Shown here: positions 23,717-34,275 of the stretch, in pieces
Layout of the letters: the number at the start of each line of letters is the position of its first letter
Position numbering within the stretch: position 1 is the stretch's first letter
DNA from: Macquaria australasica
Taxonomy: Eukaryota > Chordata > Actinopteri > Centrarchiformes > Percichthyidae
Direction of reading: 5' to 3'
DNA length: 64,000 nt
Assembly (NCBI GenBank): GCA_005408345.1
Contig: SEMN01000589.1
Coordinates: 130,001-194,000, forward strand
The notes under the pieces: model-generated
Seen by the model: only the letters and a program-made list of their open reading frames with translations
Database searches by the model: none
Told to the model about the DNA's origin: nothing
Made by a program: the position numbers and the translations under genes

Positions 23717-24598
23717 TCATGGCTTTGGGCCACTAATAAATTCGGCCAGATTTCTAGATATGAGAGCGGCTCCATCCAAAGTGGGATGAATGCCATCTCT
23801 CCTAATCAGACCAGGTCTTCTCCAGAAAGTCCGCCAATTATCTACAAAGCCCACATCATTACCTGGACACCACCTCGACAACCAGCGGTTGAATGATGAC
23901 ATGCGGCTATACATGTCATCGCTAGTAAGATTAGGCAGGGGTCCAGAGAAAACTACGGAGTCCGACATTGTTTTTGCATATGTACACACCGACTCCACAT
24001 TAATTTTCGTGACCTCCGATTGGCGCAATCGGCTGTCATTACCGCCGACGTGAATAACAATCTTAGCATATTTACGCTTATCCTTAGCCAGCAGTTTTAA
24101 ATAGGATTGAACGTCGCCCGCTCTGGCCCCTGGGATGCATTTGACTATGGCCGCTGGTGTCGCTAATTTCACGTTTCGCAAAATGGAGCTGCCAATAATC
24201 AGAGCTGGTTTCTCAGCGGGTGTGTCGCTGAGTGGAGAGAACTTGTTAGAAACGTGAACGGGTCGGTGGTGAACCGTGGGCTTTGGTTTAGGGCTATGCT
24301 TCTTTCGGACAGTCACCCAGCCTCCCTGGCTTCCCGGCTGCTCGGGAGTTGCCGGGAGACGGCTAGCAGAAGCTGCCTCTGGTCGGCTCGCACCGGCTAG
24401 GGGCTGGCTAGCTACGGCTGACTGACTCTCCATGGTGCGGAGCCGCGACTCTAACTCACTGAGCCTCGCCTCCAAGGCGGTGAATAAACTACATTTGTTA
24501 CACGTACCATTATCGCTAAAGGAGGCAGAGGAATAACTAAACATCTGACACACCGAGCAAGAGAGAGCAGGAGAGGGAGAAGGAGAGAGAGACGCCAT
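23717..24598 (-). CDS. L2 ORF1 protein, SGNH esterase type
   Basis: Uninterrupted 293-residue frame. The N-terminus holds two Cys pairs (C14-x2-C17, C33-x2-C36) followed by a predicted coiled coil (about 37-60, ALEARLSELESRL). A low-complexity linker (about 60-110) follows, then a GDSL/SGNH hydrolase-like domain: block I IIGSS (134-138), block III GGND (185-188), block V DGIHPT (268-273). Esterase-bearing ORF1 proteins are known from CR1/L2 LINEs and are thought to bind element RNA or lipid. The start ATG lies about 270 bp from the element 5' end, and the stop is 36 bp before the ORF2 start. No disruption is visible. Confidence 0.85.
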   Translation of the reverse strand: MASLSPSPSPALSCSVCQMFSYSSASFSDNGTCNKCSLFTALEARLSELESRLRTMESQSAVASQPLAGASRPEAASASRLPATPEQPGSQGGWVTVRKKHSPKPKPTVHHRPVHVSNKFSPLSDTPAEKPALIIGSSILRNVKLATPAAIVKCIPGARAGDVQSYLKLLAKDKRKYAKIVIHVGGNDSRLRQSEVTKINVESVCTYAKTMSDSVVFSGPLPNLTSDDMYSRMSSFNRWLSRWCPGNDVGFVDNWRTFWRRPGLIRRDGIHPTLDGAALISRNLAEFISGPKP

Positions 24599-24879
24599 CG
24601 CTAACTGAGCTAAAGTAGCAACTAACTAGCGTGTAAACAACTGTGGGATTAGCGGAAAGTCGCTAACAGGAGACAGATATGAGTGCTTAAACAGAGCTAG
24701 TGTATCCTTAAATGTATAGCGGGTAATTAACCGCTATAGTAAAGAAAATATCAAAATTAACTGGGTTTAGCTGGAGCAGCGAACTTTGCAACCACTAACA
24801 CAGAAACACCGGTAACCGGAAATGAGACAATACGTTCACCTGAGCACGTCAGCACGTCCAAGATCCCACGTAACAGGGC

Positions 24880-27090
24880 AAATCCCTGTAAGTGTACTTG
24901 GTACCAGAACACCTTAGGCCGCAGGTCGATGATCGACTTTGTGGTTGTATCATCAGATCTGCGGCCGTATGTCTTGGACACTCGGGTGAAGAGAGGGGCA
25001 GAGCTGTCAACTGATCACCACTTGGTGGTGAGTTGGATAAGATGGCAGGGACGGCTGCCGGACAGACCTGGCAAACCTAAACGTGTAGTGAGGGTGAACT
25101 GGGAACGTCTGGTGGAGGGCCCTGTCTGCGAGATCTTCAACTCCCACCTCCGGAAGAACTTCTCGCGCATCCCGGGGGAGGTTGGGGACATGGAAACAGA
25201 GTGGGCCATGTTCAAAGCCTCCATTGCTGAAGCGGCCGCTAGGAGCTGTGGTCAGAAGGTCGTCGGTGCCTGTTGAGGCGGCAACCTTAGAACCCGCTGG
25301 TGGACACCGGCCGTGAAGTAAGCCGTTAAGCTGAAGAAGGAGGCTTTTCAGGCTTGGCTAGCCCAGAGGTCTCCTGAAGCAGCGGACAGGTCAGAAGGAC
25401 GGCGGCCTCGGTGGTCACCAAAGCAAAAACCCGGGTGTGGGAGGAGTTTGGGGAGGCAATGGAGAAGGACTTTTGGTTGGCCTCAAGGAAGTTCTGGCAA
25501 ACCGCTAGATGACTCAGGAAGGGAAAGCGGGGCTTGGCCCACGCCGTGTTCGGCAGGGGAGGAGAGCTGCTAACCCGGACTGGGGATGTTGTCGAGCGGT
25601 GGAAAGAGCACTTTGAGGATCTCCTCAACCCGACCAACATGTCCTCAGTGGAGGAGGCAGAGTTTGAAGACTCGGGGGAAGACTCACCCATATCCCTGGC
25701 AGAAGTCTCCAAGGTAGTCAAAGAGCTTCTTGGTGGCAAGGCGCCAGAGGTGGATGAAATTTGCCCTGAGATGCTGAAGGCTCTGGACATTGTTGGACTG
25801 TCTTGGCTGACACGCCTCTTCAGTGTTGAATGGAGATCGGGACAGTGCCTGTGGAGTGGCAGACCGGGGTGGTGGTTCCCGTCTTGAAAAAGGGGGACCG
25901 GAGGGTGTGCTCCAATTACTGTGGTATCACACTGCTCAGCCTCCCCGGGAAAGTTTATTCCAGGGTGCTGGAAAGGAGACTACGACCGATTGTCGAACCT
26001 CGGATCCAGGAGGAGCAATGTGGATTCCGTCCTGGCCGTGGCACAATGGACCAGCTCTTTACTCTTGTAGCGTCTGGGGGGGTTCATGGGAGTTCGCCCA
26101 TCCAGTCTACATGCGTTTTGTCGACTTGGAGAAAGCTTTCAACCGTGTCCCCCGGGGGGTCCTGCGGGAGTATGGGGTACTGGGGTCACTGCTACAAGCC
26201 ATCCAGTCTCTATAACACCAAAGTGAGTGCTGTGTCCGCATTCTCGGCACAAAGTCAAACACGTTCCAAGTGGGTGTTTGACTCCGCCAGGGCTGCCCCT
26301 TGTCACCAATTCTGTTTGTGATATTCATGGACAGGATTTCAACGCGCAGCCGGGGGGAGGAGAGTGTCTGGTTTGGTGGTCTCAGAATAGCATCTCTGCT
26401 CTTTGCGGACGATGTGGTTCTGTTGGCTTCATCGGGCTGTGACCTTCAGCATGCATTGGGGCAGTTTGCAGCCGAGTGTGAAGCGGCTGGGATGAGAGTC
26501 AGCACCTCCAAGTCCAAGGCCATGGTTCTCAGCCGGAAAATGGTGGACTGCCCCTCTTTGGGTTGGAGGTGAGTTACTGCCCCAGACGGGGGGGTCTTGT
26601 TCACGAGTGATGGTAAGATGGAGCGTGAGATGGACAGGCAGATCGGTGCAGCATCAGCAGTAATGCGGGCATTGTACCGGACCGTGGTGGTGAAGAGGGA
26701 GCTGAGCCGGAAGGCAAAGCTTTCGATTTACCAGTCGATCTACGTTCCAACCCTCACCTATGGTCATGAGCTTTGGGTAGTGACCGAAAGAATGAGATCA
26801 CGGATACAAGTGGCCGAAATTAGTTTCCTCCGCAGAGTGGCTGGGCTCACCCTTAGAGATAGAGAAAAGAGCTCGGACATCCGGAGGGAGCTCAGAGTAG
26901 AGCCACTGCTCCTTCGCATCGAAAGGAGCCAGTCGAGGTGGTTCGGGCATCTGATTAGGATGCCTCCTGGACACCTCCCTTTAGAGGTTTTCCGGGCACG
27001 TCCAACTGGTAGGAGGCCCCGGGGCAGACCCAGAACACGCTGGAGGGATTTTATTATATATATATAGATATATATATATATATATATATA

Positions 27091-27131
<41 letters not shown>

Positions 27132-27330
27132 ATATCTCCATCTATATCTATATGTCTATATATATCTATATATATATATATCATCTGGCCTGGGAACGCC
27201 TTGGGGTCCCCCAGGAGGAGCTGGAAAGCGTTGCAGAGGAGAGAGACGTCTGGACAACCCTGCTTAACCCGCTGCCACCACGACCCCGGATAAGCGGAAG
27301 AAAATGGATGGATGGTGATAAACGTTTAGG
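24880..27330 (+). pseudogene. RTE (Rex3-like) LINE, 5' truncated
   Basis: Plus-strand remnant starting inside the endonuclease (SMIDFVVVSSDLRPYVLDTR, STDHHLVV). The RT follows in several frames: PVLKKGDRRVCSNYCGI, EEQCGFRPGRGTMDQL, FVDLEKAFNRVPRG, LLFADDVVL. The C-terminal block is SIYQSIYVPTLTYGHELWV and PRGRPRTRWRD. The end GATAAGCGGAAGAAAATGG then GATGGATGG is the GATG-type tail of fish Rex3/RTE. Many frameshifts. A large TA microsatellite (27053-27181) splits the last coding block. Its 5' end abuts the L2 5' end. Confidence 0.85.
27053..27181. repeat. (TA)n microsatellite inside RTE coding
   Basis: About 130 bp of TA repeats with occasional TC/AG interruptions, lying between the codons for TRWRDF(I) and those for HLAWERLG, which are adjacent in intact elements. 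Confidence 0.95.
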
Positions 27331-27339
27331 CTTGTGCTA

Positions 27340-27868
27340 CATGAAGTCTCAATGTAAATGACCCCAATAGAATGATAAAAGCTACATAAATAGTTAACAG
27401 CACAACTGCAAAAAATGATATGATATATTTCCCCAATAGAAAACCATGTTTAGAAATGTATTGATTTGTGTATTGGTTAATACTGTAGTGACGGCCCACA
27501 TTTCCCATCATGCCTAGTGCTGGACTAAATAGTTCAGTTTACCGTTTTATGTTCCAAAATGCAAACGTTATTTTGTTAGTGTTTGTATTGTGTCTGTTCA
27601 GATCATGGTGGCTTGTGTTGCAATAGTCATGTTTGTAGTTTTATCCATGAGTGAGGTGGCTGTTACATTTCTTCACCACAGCTGTATTCTGATGCCATGT
27701 TTGAGGTCTTGTCCTGTGTTGAAAGTCATTCAAGGGTTGACTTTGCTTGCTACAATACATTTAAAACAATGTCAAAAAAGTAAACTTAAATGGGTTTAGT
27801 GGGTGTATGGTTTTGTAAAAAATTAAGTAAAGGTCTATAAATAAAGACCTCAACCCACGTGTTGTTCT
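27340..27868. other. No gene seen
   Basis: AT-rich stretch between the RTE tail and the Harbinger-like fragment. The small frame 27590-27799 has no recognisable features. I specifically looked here for missing trappc14 5' exons and found none. Confidence 0.45.
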
Positions 27869-28171
27869 TTGTCAATCATGGTGTGTCCTTTCATTGATGA
27901 GGTGGTGGATGAGGGAGCTGTCACAGTACACAGGGCATTTCAAAGAGGACCTACTTTCAGGGACAGGTCAGACCCTTTGGGTTACCCTGACAACTACCTG
28001 GATGAGTGGTATTCTCGGGCATGCGCAGGCTGGTATGGTTTCTCGTTACCACTGCTGTTTGCCGTGGTGAATCGATTTGATCCATGTTCGACCTCGAACT
28101 GCTTAACAATAGCATGCACATGCAGTTATCTTTACTACTTGAACCTGTGTGGAATTAGTCTGATCGTGTGA
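27869..28171 (+). pseudogene. Possible Harbinger transposase N-terminus
   Basis: The frame holds FRDRSDPLGYPDNYLDEWY, resembling the FRDRLDPF-x-x-PD-x-YLYERY motif found near the start of HARBI1-type PIF/Harbinger transposases. Similarity ends after about 60 residues and no DDE domain follows. Assignment is by this motif alone. Confidence 0.5.
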
Positions 28172-28184
28172 CATAATTGCATCA

Positions 28185-29610
28185 GACAAAAGGACTTGTC
28201 TTGTTAGATCTTAGTGCTGCATTCGATACCACTGACGATCACATTCTATTACAGAGACTAGAATATTTAATTGGCATTAAAGGCACCGCACTAAGCTGGT
28301 TTAAATCCTATATCAGATCGATATCAGTTTGTACATGTTAATGATGAATCCTCTATGCACGCCAAAGTTAGTCACAGAGTTCCACAAGGTTCTGTGCTTG
28401 GACCAATTCTCTTCACCTTATATATATGCTTCCTTTAGGCAATATTATTAGGAAGCACTCCATAAATTCTCATTGTTATGCAGATGATACCCAATTATAT
28501 TGATCAAGGCAGATGAAACCAATCAATTAGCTAAACTTCAAACATGCCTTAAAGGACAAAAACCTGGATGACCTTCACATTTCTGATGTTAAACTCAGAC
28601 AAAACTGAAGTTATTGTACTTGGCCCTGAACACCTCCAAAACACATTTTCTAAAGATCTAGTTTCTCTAGATGGCATTGCCCTGGCCTCCAGCGACACCG
28701 TAAGGAATCTTGGAGTTATTTTTTCACCTACGTAACATTGCAAAAAATCAGGCACATCCTGTCTCAAAAAGATGCAGAAAAACTAGTCCATGCATTTGTT
28801 ACGTCTAGGCTGAATTATTGCAACTCCCTATTATCAGGCTGCCCCAATAAGTCCCTTAAGACACTCCAGTTGATCCAGAATGCTGCAGCACGTTTATTGT
28901 CAAGAACCAGGAGAAGGGATCATATTTCTCCAATATTAGCTTCTCTATACTGGCTCCCTGTAAAATCCAGAATAGAATTTAAAATCCTTCAAAGCCCTAA
29001 ATGATCAGGCACCATCATATGTTAGAAAAGCTCATTGTACCCCATTACCCCACTAGAGTACTGCGCTTCCAGAATGCAGGGTTCCTTGTGGTTCCTAGAG
29101 TCTCCAAAAGTAGAATGGGAGCCAGAGCCTTCAGCCATCAAGCTCCTCTCTTGTGGAACCAGTTTCCAGTTTGTGTACATTTAAGAGTAGTCTTAAGACT
29201 TTCCTCTTTGATAAAGCTTATAGTAGGGCTGTCTCAGGTGACCCCTGAGCCACCCCTTAGTTATGCTGCTATAGGCCTAGACTGCCAGGAGACTTCCCAT
29301 GATGCAGTGAGCTCTCTCCTCCTCTCCATCTGTATGCACCCTTATCCCATCAATGCTTGTTACCAACTCAACTTCTTCCCGTAGTTCTCCCTCTCAACCC
29401 AACCGGTCGAGGCAGATGACCGCCCACCCAGAGCCTGGTTCAGGTTTCTGCCTGTTAAAGGAAGTTTTTCCTTGCCACTGTCTCCTAGTGCTGTTCCTGG
29501 TGGGAATTGTTGGGTCTATATAAAAGTCGGTCTAGACCTGCTCTTTATGAAAAAGTGCCCCGAGATAACTTTGTTATGATATGGCACTATATAAATAACT
29601 GAATTTGTAT
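28185..29610 (+). pseudogene. L2 LINE, 5'-truncated degraded copy
   Basis: Same family as 19890-24870 but on the plus strand. It begins inside the RT (LLDLSAAFDT-like codons at about 28200), passes a GVPQGSVLGP-like stretch (about 28380), a decayed YADDTQL box (about 28480), then 28738-29004 (HILSQKDAEKLVHAFVTSRL) and 29001-29384 (C-terminus). It ends with the typical 3' UTR and AACTGAATTTG tail. Multiple indels. Its 3' end lies about 70 bp from the third exon of the F-BAR gene. Confidence 0.85.
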
Positions 29611-29680
29611 TGACTGAAACATTTGTTTGATTTCAGATGAAAGAATAAACCAAATACATCTAAAGAAACATGTGACTGAC

Positions 29681-30824
29681 CTGCTTTCATCCTCTCTGCT
29701 TCTCTTAGGATGATACTTCTTAGACAGGCTCCTGCAGACAGACAGTTGGAGGGGGGGGGGGAGAGAGCTTTCACATTAGACATTTATACAAGAATGTTAA
29801 ACTCATCATTTCTCCCATTTGTTTCCAAATTAAATTCAATGAACAGACAGCGTTTCATTGGAGATGTGACAAGTGTGTTAGAACAACAGTCCGGTTTTCA
29901 TGTGTAGCCTGAACCAGGTTTTTCTTGTTGCCTAGCAACCAATTGTTTCTACACTGTTGATTCTGATTGGTCAGCTAGAATGAGCCCAAGAATTGAAAGT
30001 GGAAATACTGCGAGCTGCAGGCCTTTGTCTCATTTCTGGACTCAGATCTCTTCTCCATGCGTTTCTAATGGACAAAATCCATTCCTCTTAATGTTAAAGA
30101 TATTCTGAAGTTTATGTGTTATGCGTGTTCTGGTTTTACTTCCTGTCTTTGTCCATTTTCCCACCAGTTTTGTGTCTCACCTGTGTTTAGTCACCTGATC
30201 TCCATTAGCCTATCGGCTCCCGTTCTGTATATATACACACCTGTGTTCTTCATCTCTTGTTGCCAGTTAGTCTTAGTACCTCCGAGTCTAGCGTTCTGTG
30301 TTCTAGTATTATGGTTTCCCTGTGTATGATCTTGCTTGCTCTGGATTACGCCTCTGTCTACTCCCTGTTGGATTGATTCTGTGTACCAAACCCCTTTTCT
30401 GGCAAGTAAGGAGTGTTTAACTCCGATGTAGAGGTGACATGCAGGTCACATGCAGGTGATGTTGGTACCTGATCTGTTTGGCGTAGCTCAGCTCAATGTC
30501 AGCTCTCTCTTTAACAAACTTGCTGTATCTCTCCAGGAAGTCAATTCCCCAGCTGGTGTGTTTCTCCAAGTTATCAAACTGATCCTGAAACACAAAACAA
30601 GACGAAAATCAGTGTGCATTTCCACACATTCAATCGGTTTCTACAACTGATGAACTTGAATGTAACATCTGTTACAATGCATGGTGCACAGCAGAGAAGA
30701 GGACCCAAATGCAGACAGACTGGAGCACTTGAGTAGTATATTAAAGACAAAACTCACATGCAGGAACCAGGGAGAAAACTGAGAATCTCACAATGAACTG
30801 ACAAAGAACAAAGGAAAGGGACCG

Positions 30825-30861
<37 letters not shown>

Positions 30862-30869
30862 TGTATATA

Positions 30870-30962
<93 letters not shown>

Positions 30963-32026
30963 ATGTGGCTAATCAGGGAATCAGAGGCAGGTGAGTAACA
31001 AAACACAGGTGAACCTAATCAAAACCGGCAGGAAAAGAACAAAGACAGGAAGTAAATCATAACAGAACAGTCCTTCAAAGTAAAACAGGAACTAACAAAA
31101 ACCCACAGGATGTAACATCTTTGACTTTTAGTTCATTTCTGCTTCACATACAGTCAGAAACTGAATTGTAGAGCTGCTAGAACTAAACTATTTTGATAAT
31201 CAGTTAATCATTTCAGTCATTTTCAAGCCAAAATGCTAATATTTCTCTGGTTCCAGCTTCTCAGGTGTGATAATTTGATGCTTTTGTTTTTTCATATGAT
31301 TATAAACTGAATATCTTTGGATTTTAGACTGTTGGTTGAATAAAACAAGATATTTGAATACATCTCCTTTGGTTGTGGAAATAATAATAATAATAATAAT
31401 CTGTTGTCTTACATACAAAACAATTAATCAGGGCAACCAAGCATCAACAGAATGATTATCACACTGCACTAAATAAATGAATTGTACAAACTAAAGATTT
31501 CTCCTCATTGATCCAGAGATGTTCAAAGGGTCAGATCCATCAGCCAAATCATCTCATTTTTCGGATGTTTGGAGCTTCACATCATACTACAGACTACTGA
31601 CTGTACTGCAGACTACTGACTGTACTAGTCTGACTGACTGATCATACTACAGACTACTGTCAGTCTGTAGTACTGATTGACTGTACTACAGACTGACTGC
31701 AGAAATATGAGTGTTTGTGAAGGATGAATTAAACCTCAGAGATAAAATGTATTGTAAAACAACAAAACAATAAGAAGTCAAGCATTAACAGGCTCAACAC
31801 ATGACAATAATAATAATAATGATAACAGTAGTAATAATATATTAATTATTGTATTAATATTAATAATAGCCTGGTTAGATCAGGGGTTGGGGGGTCTCTG
31901 TCTCTGGGTCGCGCGCTGCAGCATCATCATCATGGAGGGCGCAGAGCGCGAGCTGCTGTCGTCACTTACCGTGTTGCTATGGCAGAGCAGACAGAAGCAC
32001 GAGGCCTCTCTCTCTCTCTCTCTCTC

Positions 32027-32058
<32 letters not shown>

Positions 32059-32205
32059 CAACAGGCCACCCAGTTACCGGCAGGCTACCCAATAAACCAC
32101 ATTAGGTGTTACCCGGTTTTAGGGTATAATCCCGGGTGATGTCCAGGTGCAGCAGGTGTGAATAGGTGTACCTACCCACAGCTCGGTGCCCCAGTTGCAG
32201 TTCAT
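29681..32205 (-). CDS. fnbp1: FNBP1/CIP4-family F-BAR gene, first three exons
   Basis: Encodes the start of an F-BAR protein that curves membranes and links Cdc42 to actin. Exon 1 (32205-32176, ATG in a good Kozak context CACCATG) gives MNCNWGTELW. Exon 2 (30584-30469) gives DQFDNLEKHTSWGIDFLERY, then a KERADIELSYAKQI block. Exon 3 (29731-29681) gives SLSKKYHPKRSREDES. Phases 0, 2 and 2 join correctly and all sites are AG/GT. From memory, FNBP1 fits best (DNLEKHT, IELSYAKQ, LSKKY), though IDFLERY and PKRS are closer to FNBP1L, so the paralogue is uncertain. The next expected F-BAR exon is not found below 29681, where LINEs and then trappc14 follow. Either intron 3 is enormous, or the gene is broken here. 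Confidence 0.82.
29732..30099. other. F-BAR gene intron 2, no other gene
   Basis: Intron sequence with a G-run at about 29750-29761. No repeat that I can delimit before the LTR-like copy at 30100. Confidence 0.4.
30100..30420 (+). repeat. LTR-like repeat, plus-orientation copy
   Basis: Contains TTACTTCCTGTCTTTG, TCACCTGTGTTT and GTATATATACACACCTGTG in an order shared, in reverse orientation, with 30670-31112. The family looks like a solo LTR with a TATA-type box. It lies in intron 2 of the F-BAR gene, about 50 bp from exon 2. Confidence 0.6.
30670..31112 (-). repeat. LTR-like repeat, inverted copy
   Basis: Minus-strand reading gives TTACTTCCTGTCTTTG, TTCACCTGTGTTTTGTTA, then the TATA region (here expanded into a TG/TA microsatellite) and finally CATTTGGGTCCTC. 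Ends are TGTTACAATGC (30670) and GGATGTAACA (31112). ATGTAACATC is repeated directly at both edges, which may be target duplication plus terminal bases. It lies in intron 1 of the F-BAR gene. Confidence 0.6.
30823..30959. repeat. (TG)n(TA)n microsatellite
   Basis: About 14 TG units followed by about 110 bp of TA repeats broken by TATG. It sits at the TATA-box position of the surrounding LTR-like repeat. Confidence 0.95.
31113..32010. other. F-BAR intron 1 with simple repeats
   Basis: Includes (TAA)n at 31379-31400, a complex run of CAGACTACTGACTGTACT motifs in both orientations at about 31580-31700, and (AATA)n at 31805-31870. No additional exon is recognised. Confidence 0.55.
32011..32059. 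repeat. (CT)n(CA)n microsatellite
   Basis: CT repeats followed by TTT and CA repeats, about 120 bp downstream of the F-BAR exon 1 donor. Confidence 0.95.
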
Positions 32206-33948
32206 GGTGTCCGGTCTGCTCCTCGCGCTGCGGCTGCTCGCTGATCCACTTCTTGGTACCGACCCGACAATCACTGCGAGCTGCTGCTGCCTGCTGCGCG
32301 CATCCTTACCGACACACCGGCTGCCTGTCTGTCTGTCTCACCCTGTATCTGTCTGTCTGTTTCTGTCTGCAGCAGCACGTCTCCCTGGAGGACCCTTTGT
32401 CATCAGTGAGGAGATGCTGAGTGTGTGTGTGTGTGTGTGTGTGTACTGAGCATGCTCAGTTACAGCCCCGCCCTGCTGTCACACACACATTACAGCAGTA
32501 ACTGTCCCAGTTGTGTCCGTGCAGACAGACAGAGGAGAATTAATGTACAGTATACAGTCAATTATGAAATCAATATAATAATCAATAGTTTATTTAATAA
32601 TAATGATAATAATCCAGAGCTCACAGACTGTGCTGATGTCAGTCCTCCGGCAGGTGGCGCTCTTCTCTCATTAATCACATCCAACATCACTGTCAGCAGT
32701 GACGTCATCACGTCTGTTTTTACATCACAGCATTTTATTGAATCTGCAACGTTATTTTTTCAAAACATTTAAGTCACGAATCAGAATTAAACCCATTCAT
32801 CAACGTCACTTCCATTACATTACATTATATTAAACTACATTACATTACATATTATTTTATATTATATTATTTTACATTACATTATATTGGGTTATATTAT
32901 ATTACATTATGATTTCATTTGATTATTTTTATGAATCTGTTTTATGCACATTTTCAATTTGAACATAAACCAAACATGAGTGAAAACAGTGGAATTGGAA
33001 ACTAAAACATGACAGTGGAAGTTCTCTTCTCTTAGCAGCTGCAGTCTCTTTAAACAGGAACCAACATGGCAGCTGATTTTAGTCCAAAACAGGAAATACA
33101 AACAAAATAACAAAATAAAAGAATGACTTACTTGACTTGAACTTTTTTTTTTATTTCAGACAAACTACCAGAGAGCATTTTAACTTTATAACAACAGAAA
33201 TCAAACAGCATCTCCAATCTCTACAGGAAATCAGCTCCATCAAAATATAAGACCCAAACTCTAAACAAAGCTTATAAACTGAGTCAGATCATGAAGTACA
33301 GTTACTACTGTCAGTACTGTTAATACTGCAGTACCAGTACTAAGACTACATCCTCCAGACTAGACTGTTGCCATGGTGACCAGCAGGACATCTGATGTCA
33401 CAGAAAAGCAGAAACACATTTAAATTTGCACTAACTGAACTAATCAGCTGTCAGTTGATGTGTTGAACATGTGATCAATCAGCTGTTTATTTCCATTGCC
33501 AGCAGCAACATGACCCTTCATGTGGAGCTAAACGCTAAATGTTCCCTAGCTGCTCTTTGAGTGTGTCTGTCGGCACCTGAGCAAGTAGAGGACAACGGGA
33601 CAGACAAACACTGAGCTGAAAGACGATGTGAAGCTCCGTACAGACCCATCTGAGGTTTCATAGTGTCATACATACACCGTTATTACAGAAATCCATTATT
33701 TAACCTGCTTGTCTGCCTGTCTCCTGCTCTTCTTCCTCTGCAGCAGGACATGTTTCAGCATCTTATTCAAACAGATCTGACTTCACTGAGTTCGTACGTC
33801 ACTTCAGGTGATCTCTGTCTCACCTGTTGAGCTTCTCCTGCTTGGCGGCCATCTAGTGTCTGACCTCCATGCTCTCCTGAACCTGCAGCAGCCAATCAGC
33901 ATGAAGCTCAGCAGGAGGACACAGCTGACATTATCATCATCATCACCA

Positions 33949-33950
<2 letters not shown>
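32206..33950. other. 5' flank of the F-BAR gene
   Basis: GC-richer for about 250 bp upstream of the ATG (probable 5' UTR/promoter), with a (GT)n run at 32419-32446. It is then AT-rich, with ATTACATT-type low-complexity sequence at 32812-32920. No defined promoter element can be assigned and no other gene is seen. Confidence 0.45.

Positions 33951-33981
<31 letters not shown>
33951..33981. repeat. (CA)n microsatellite
   Basis: About 15 CA units after an ATCATC run. Confidence 0.95.
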
Positions 33982-33983
<2 letters not shown>

Positions 33984-33989
33984 AGAATG

Positions 33990-34275
33990 ATGAGATCATC
34001 TTCACGTATTTGGTGCATACCAAATTTCGTATGTCTAGGTGAAATGTCCCACGGGGGTAGTTCTTAGGGGGCGCTATCGAACCATTTTGCTACACCCATG
34101 TGTGAGACCCATAAAATATATAATTTTTCACCACTTCTGACACGTGCAAAGTTTCATGACTTTTTGAGCATGTTTAGCTCCTCAAAAGTGCAATTTATTT
34201 GGCCAAAGAATAATAATAATTCCTTCAATTACAATAGGGATCTCGCACAGGTCTGTGCTCGGGCCCTAATAACAA
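33990..34275. repeat. Dispersed fish repeat fragment
   Basis: Contains GGGGGCGCTATCGAACC, GTGCAAAGTTTCATGACTTT and CTCGGGCCCTAATAA, phrases I recognise from an abundant interspersed repeat of fish genomes. There is no coding content. Class not assigned. Confidence 0.45.

Larger units (their letters stand above)
19890..24870 (-). mobile_element. Near full-length L2/Maui LINE
   Basis: Minus-strand LINE of about 5 kb with all parts in order: 5' UTR (24870-24599), ORF1 with esterase domain (24598-23717), ORF2 with endonuclease and reverse transcriptase (23680-20450, frameshifted), 3' UTR, and an (AATTG)-type tail ending near 19890. L2 assignment rests on the YADDTQLY box, the LHWLPVKSRIEFKILLL block and the characteristic tail. 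It occupies the region upstream of the first trappc14 exon found. Parts of the same family occur at 28185-29610, 47125-47637 and 51418-51713. Confidence 0.9.

Noticed and set aside
23790..24053. Plus-strand frame opposite L2 ORF1
   Set aside because: Shadow of the esterase ORF1, without splice or start support.
19548..29731. A chimeric F-BAR/trappc14 transcript
   Set aside because: F-BAR exon 3 ends in phase 2 while the first trappc14 exon seen starts in phase 0. Joining them gives an immediate stop (AG+A, TCA, TAG).
30788..31006. Minus-strand frame encoding long runs of IYIYIY
   Set aside because: Pure translation of the TG/TA microsatellite, not a gene.
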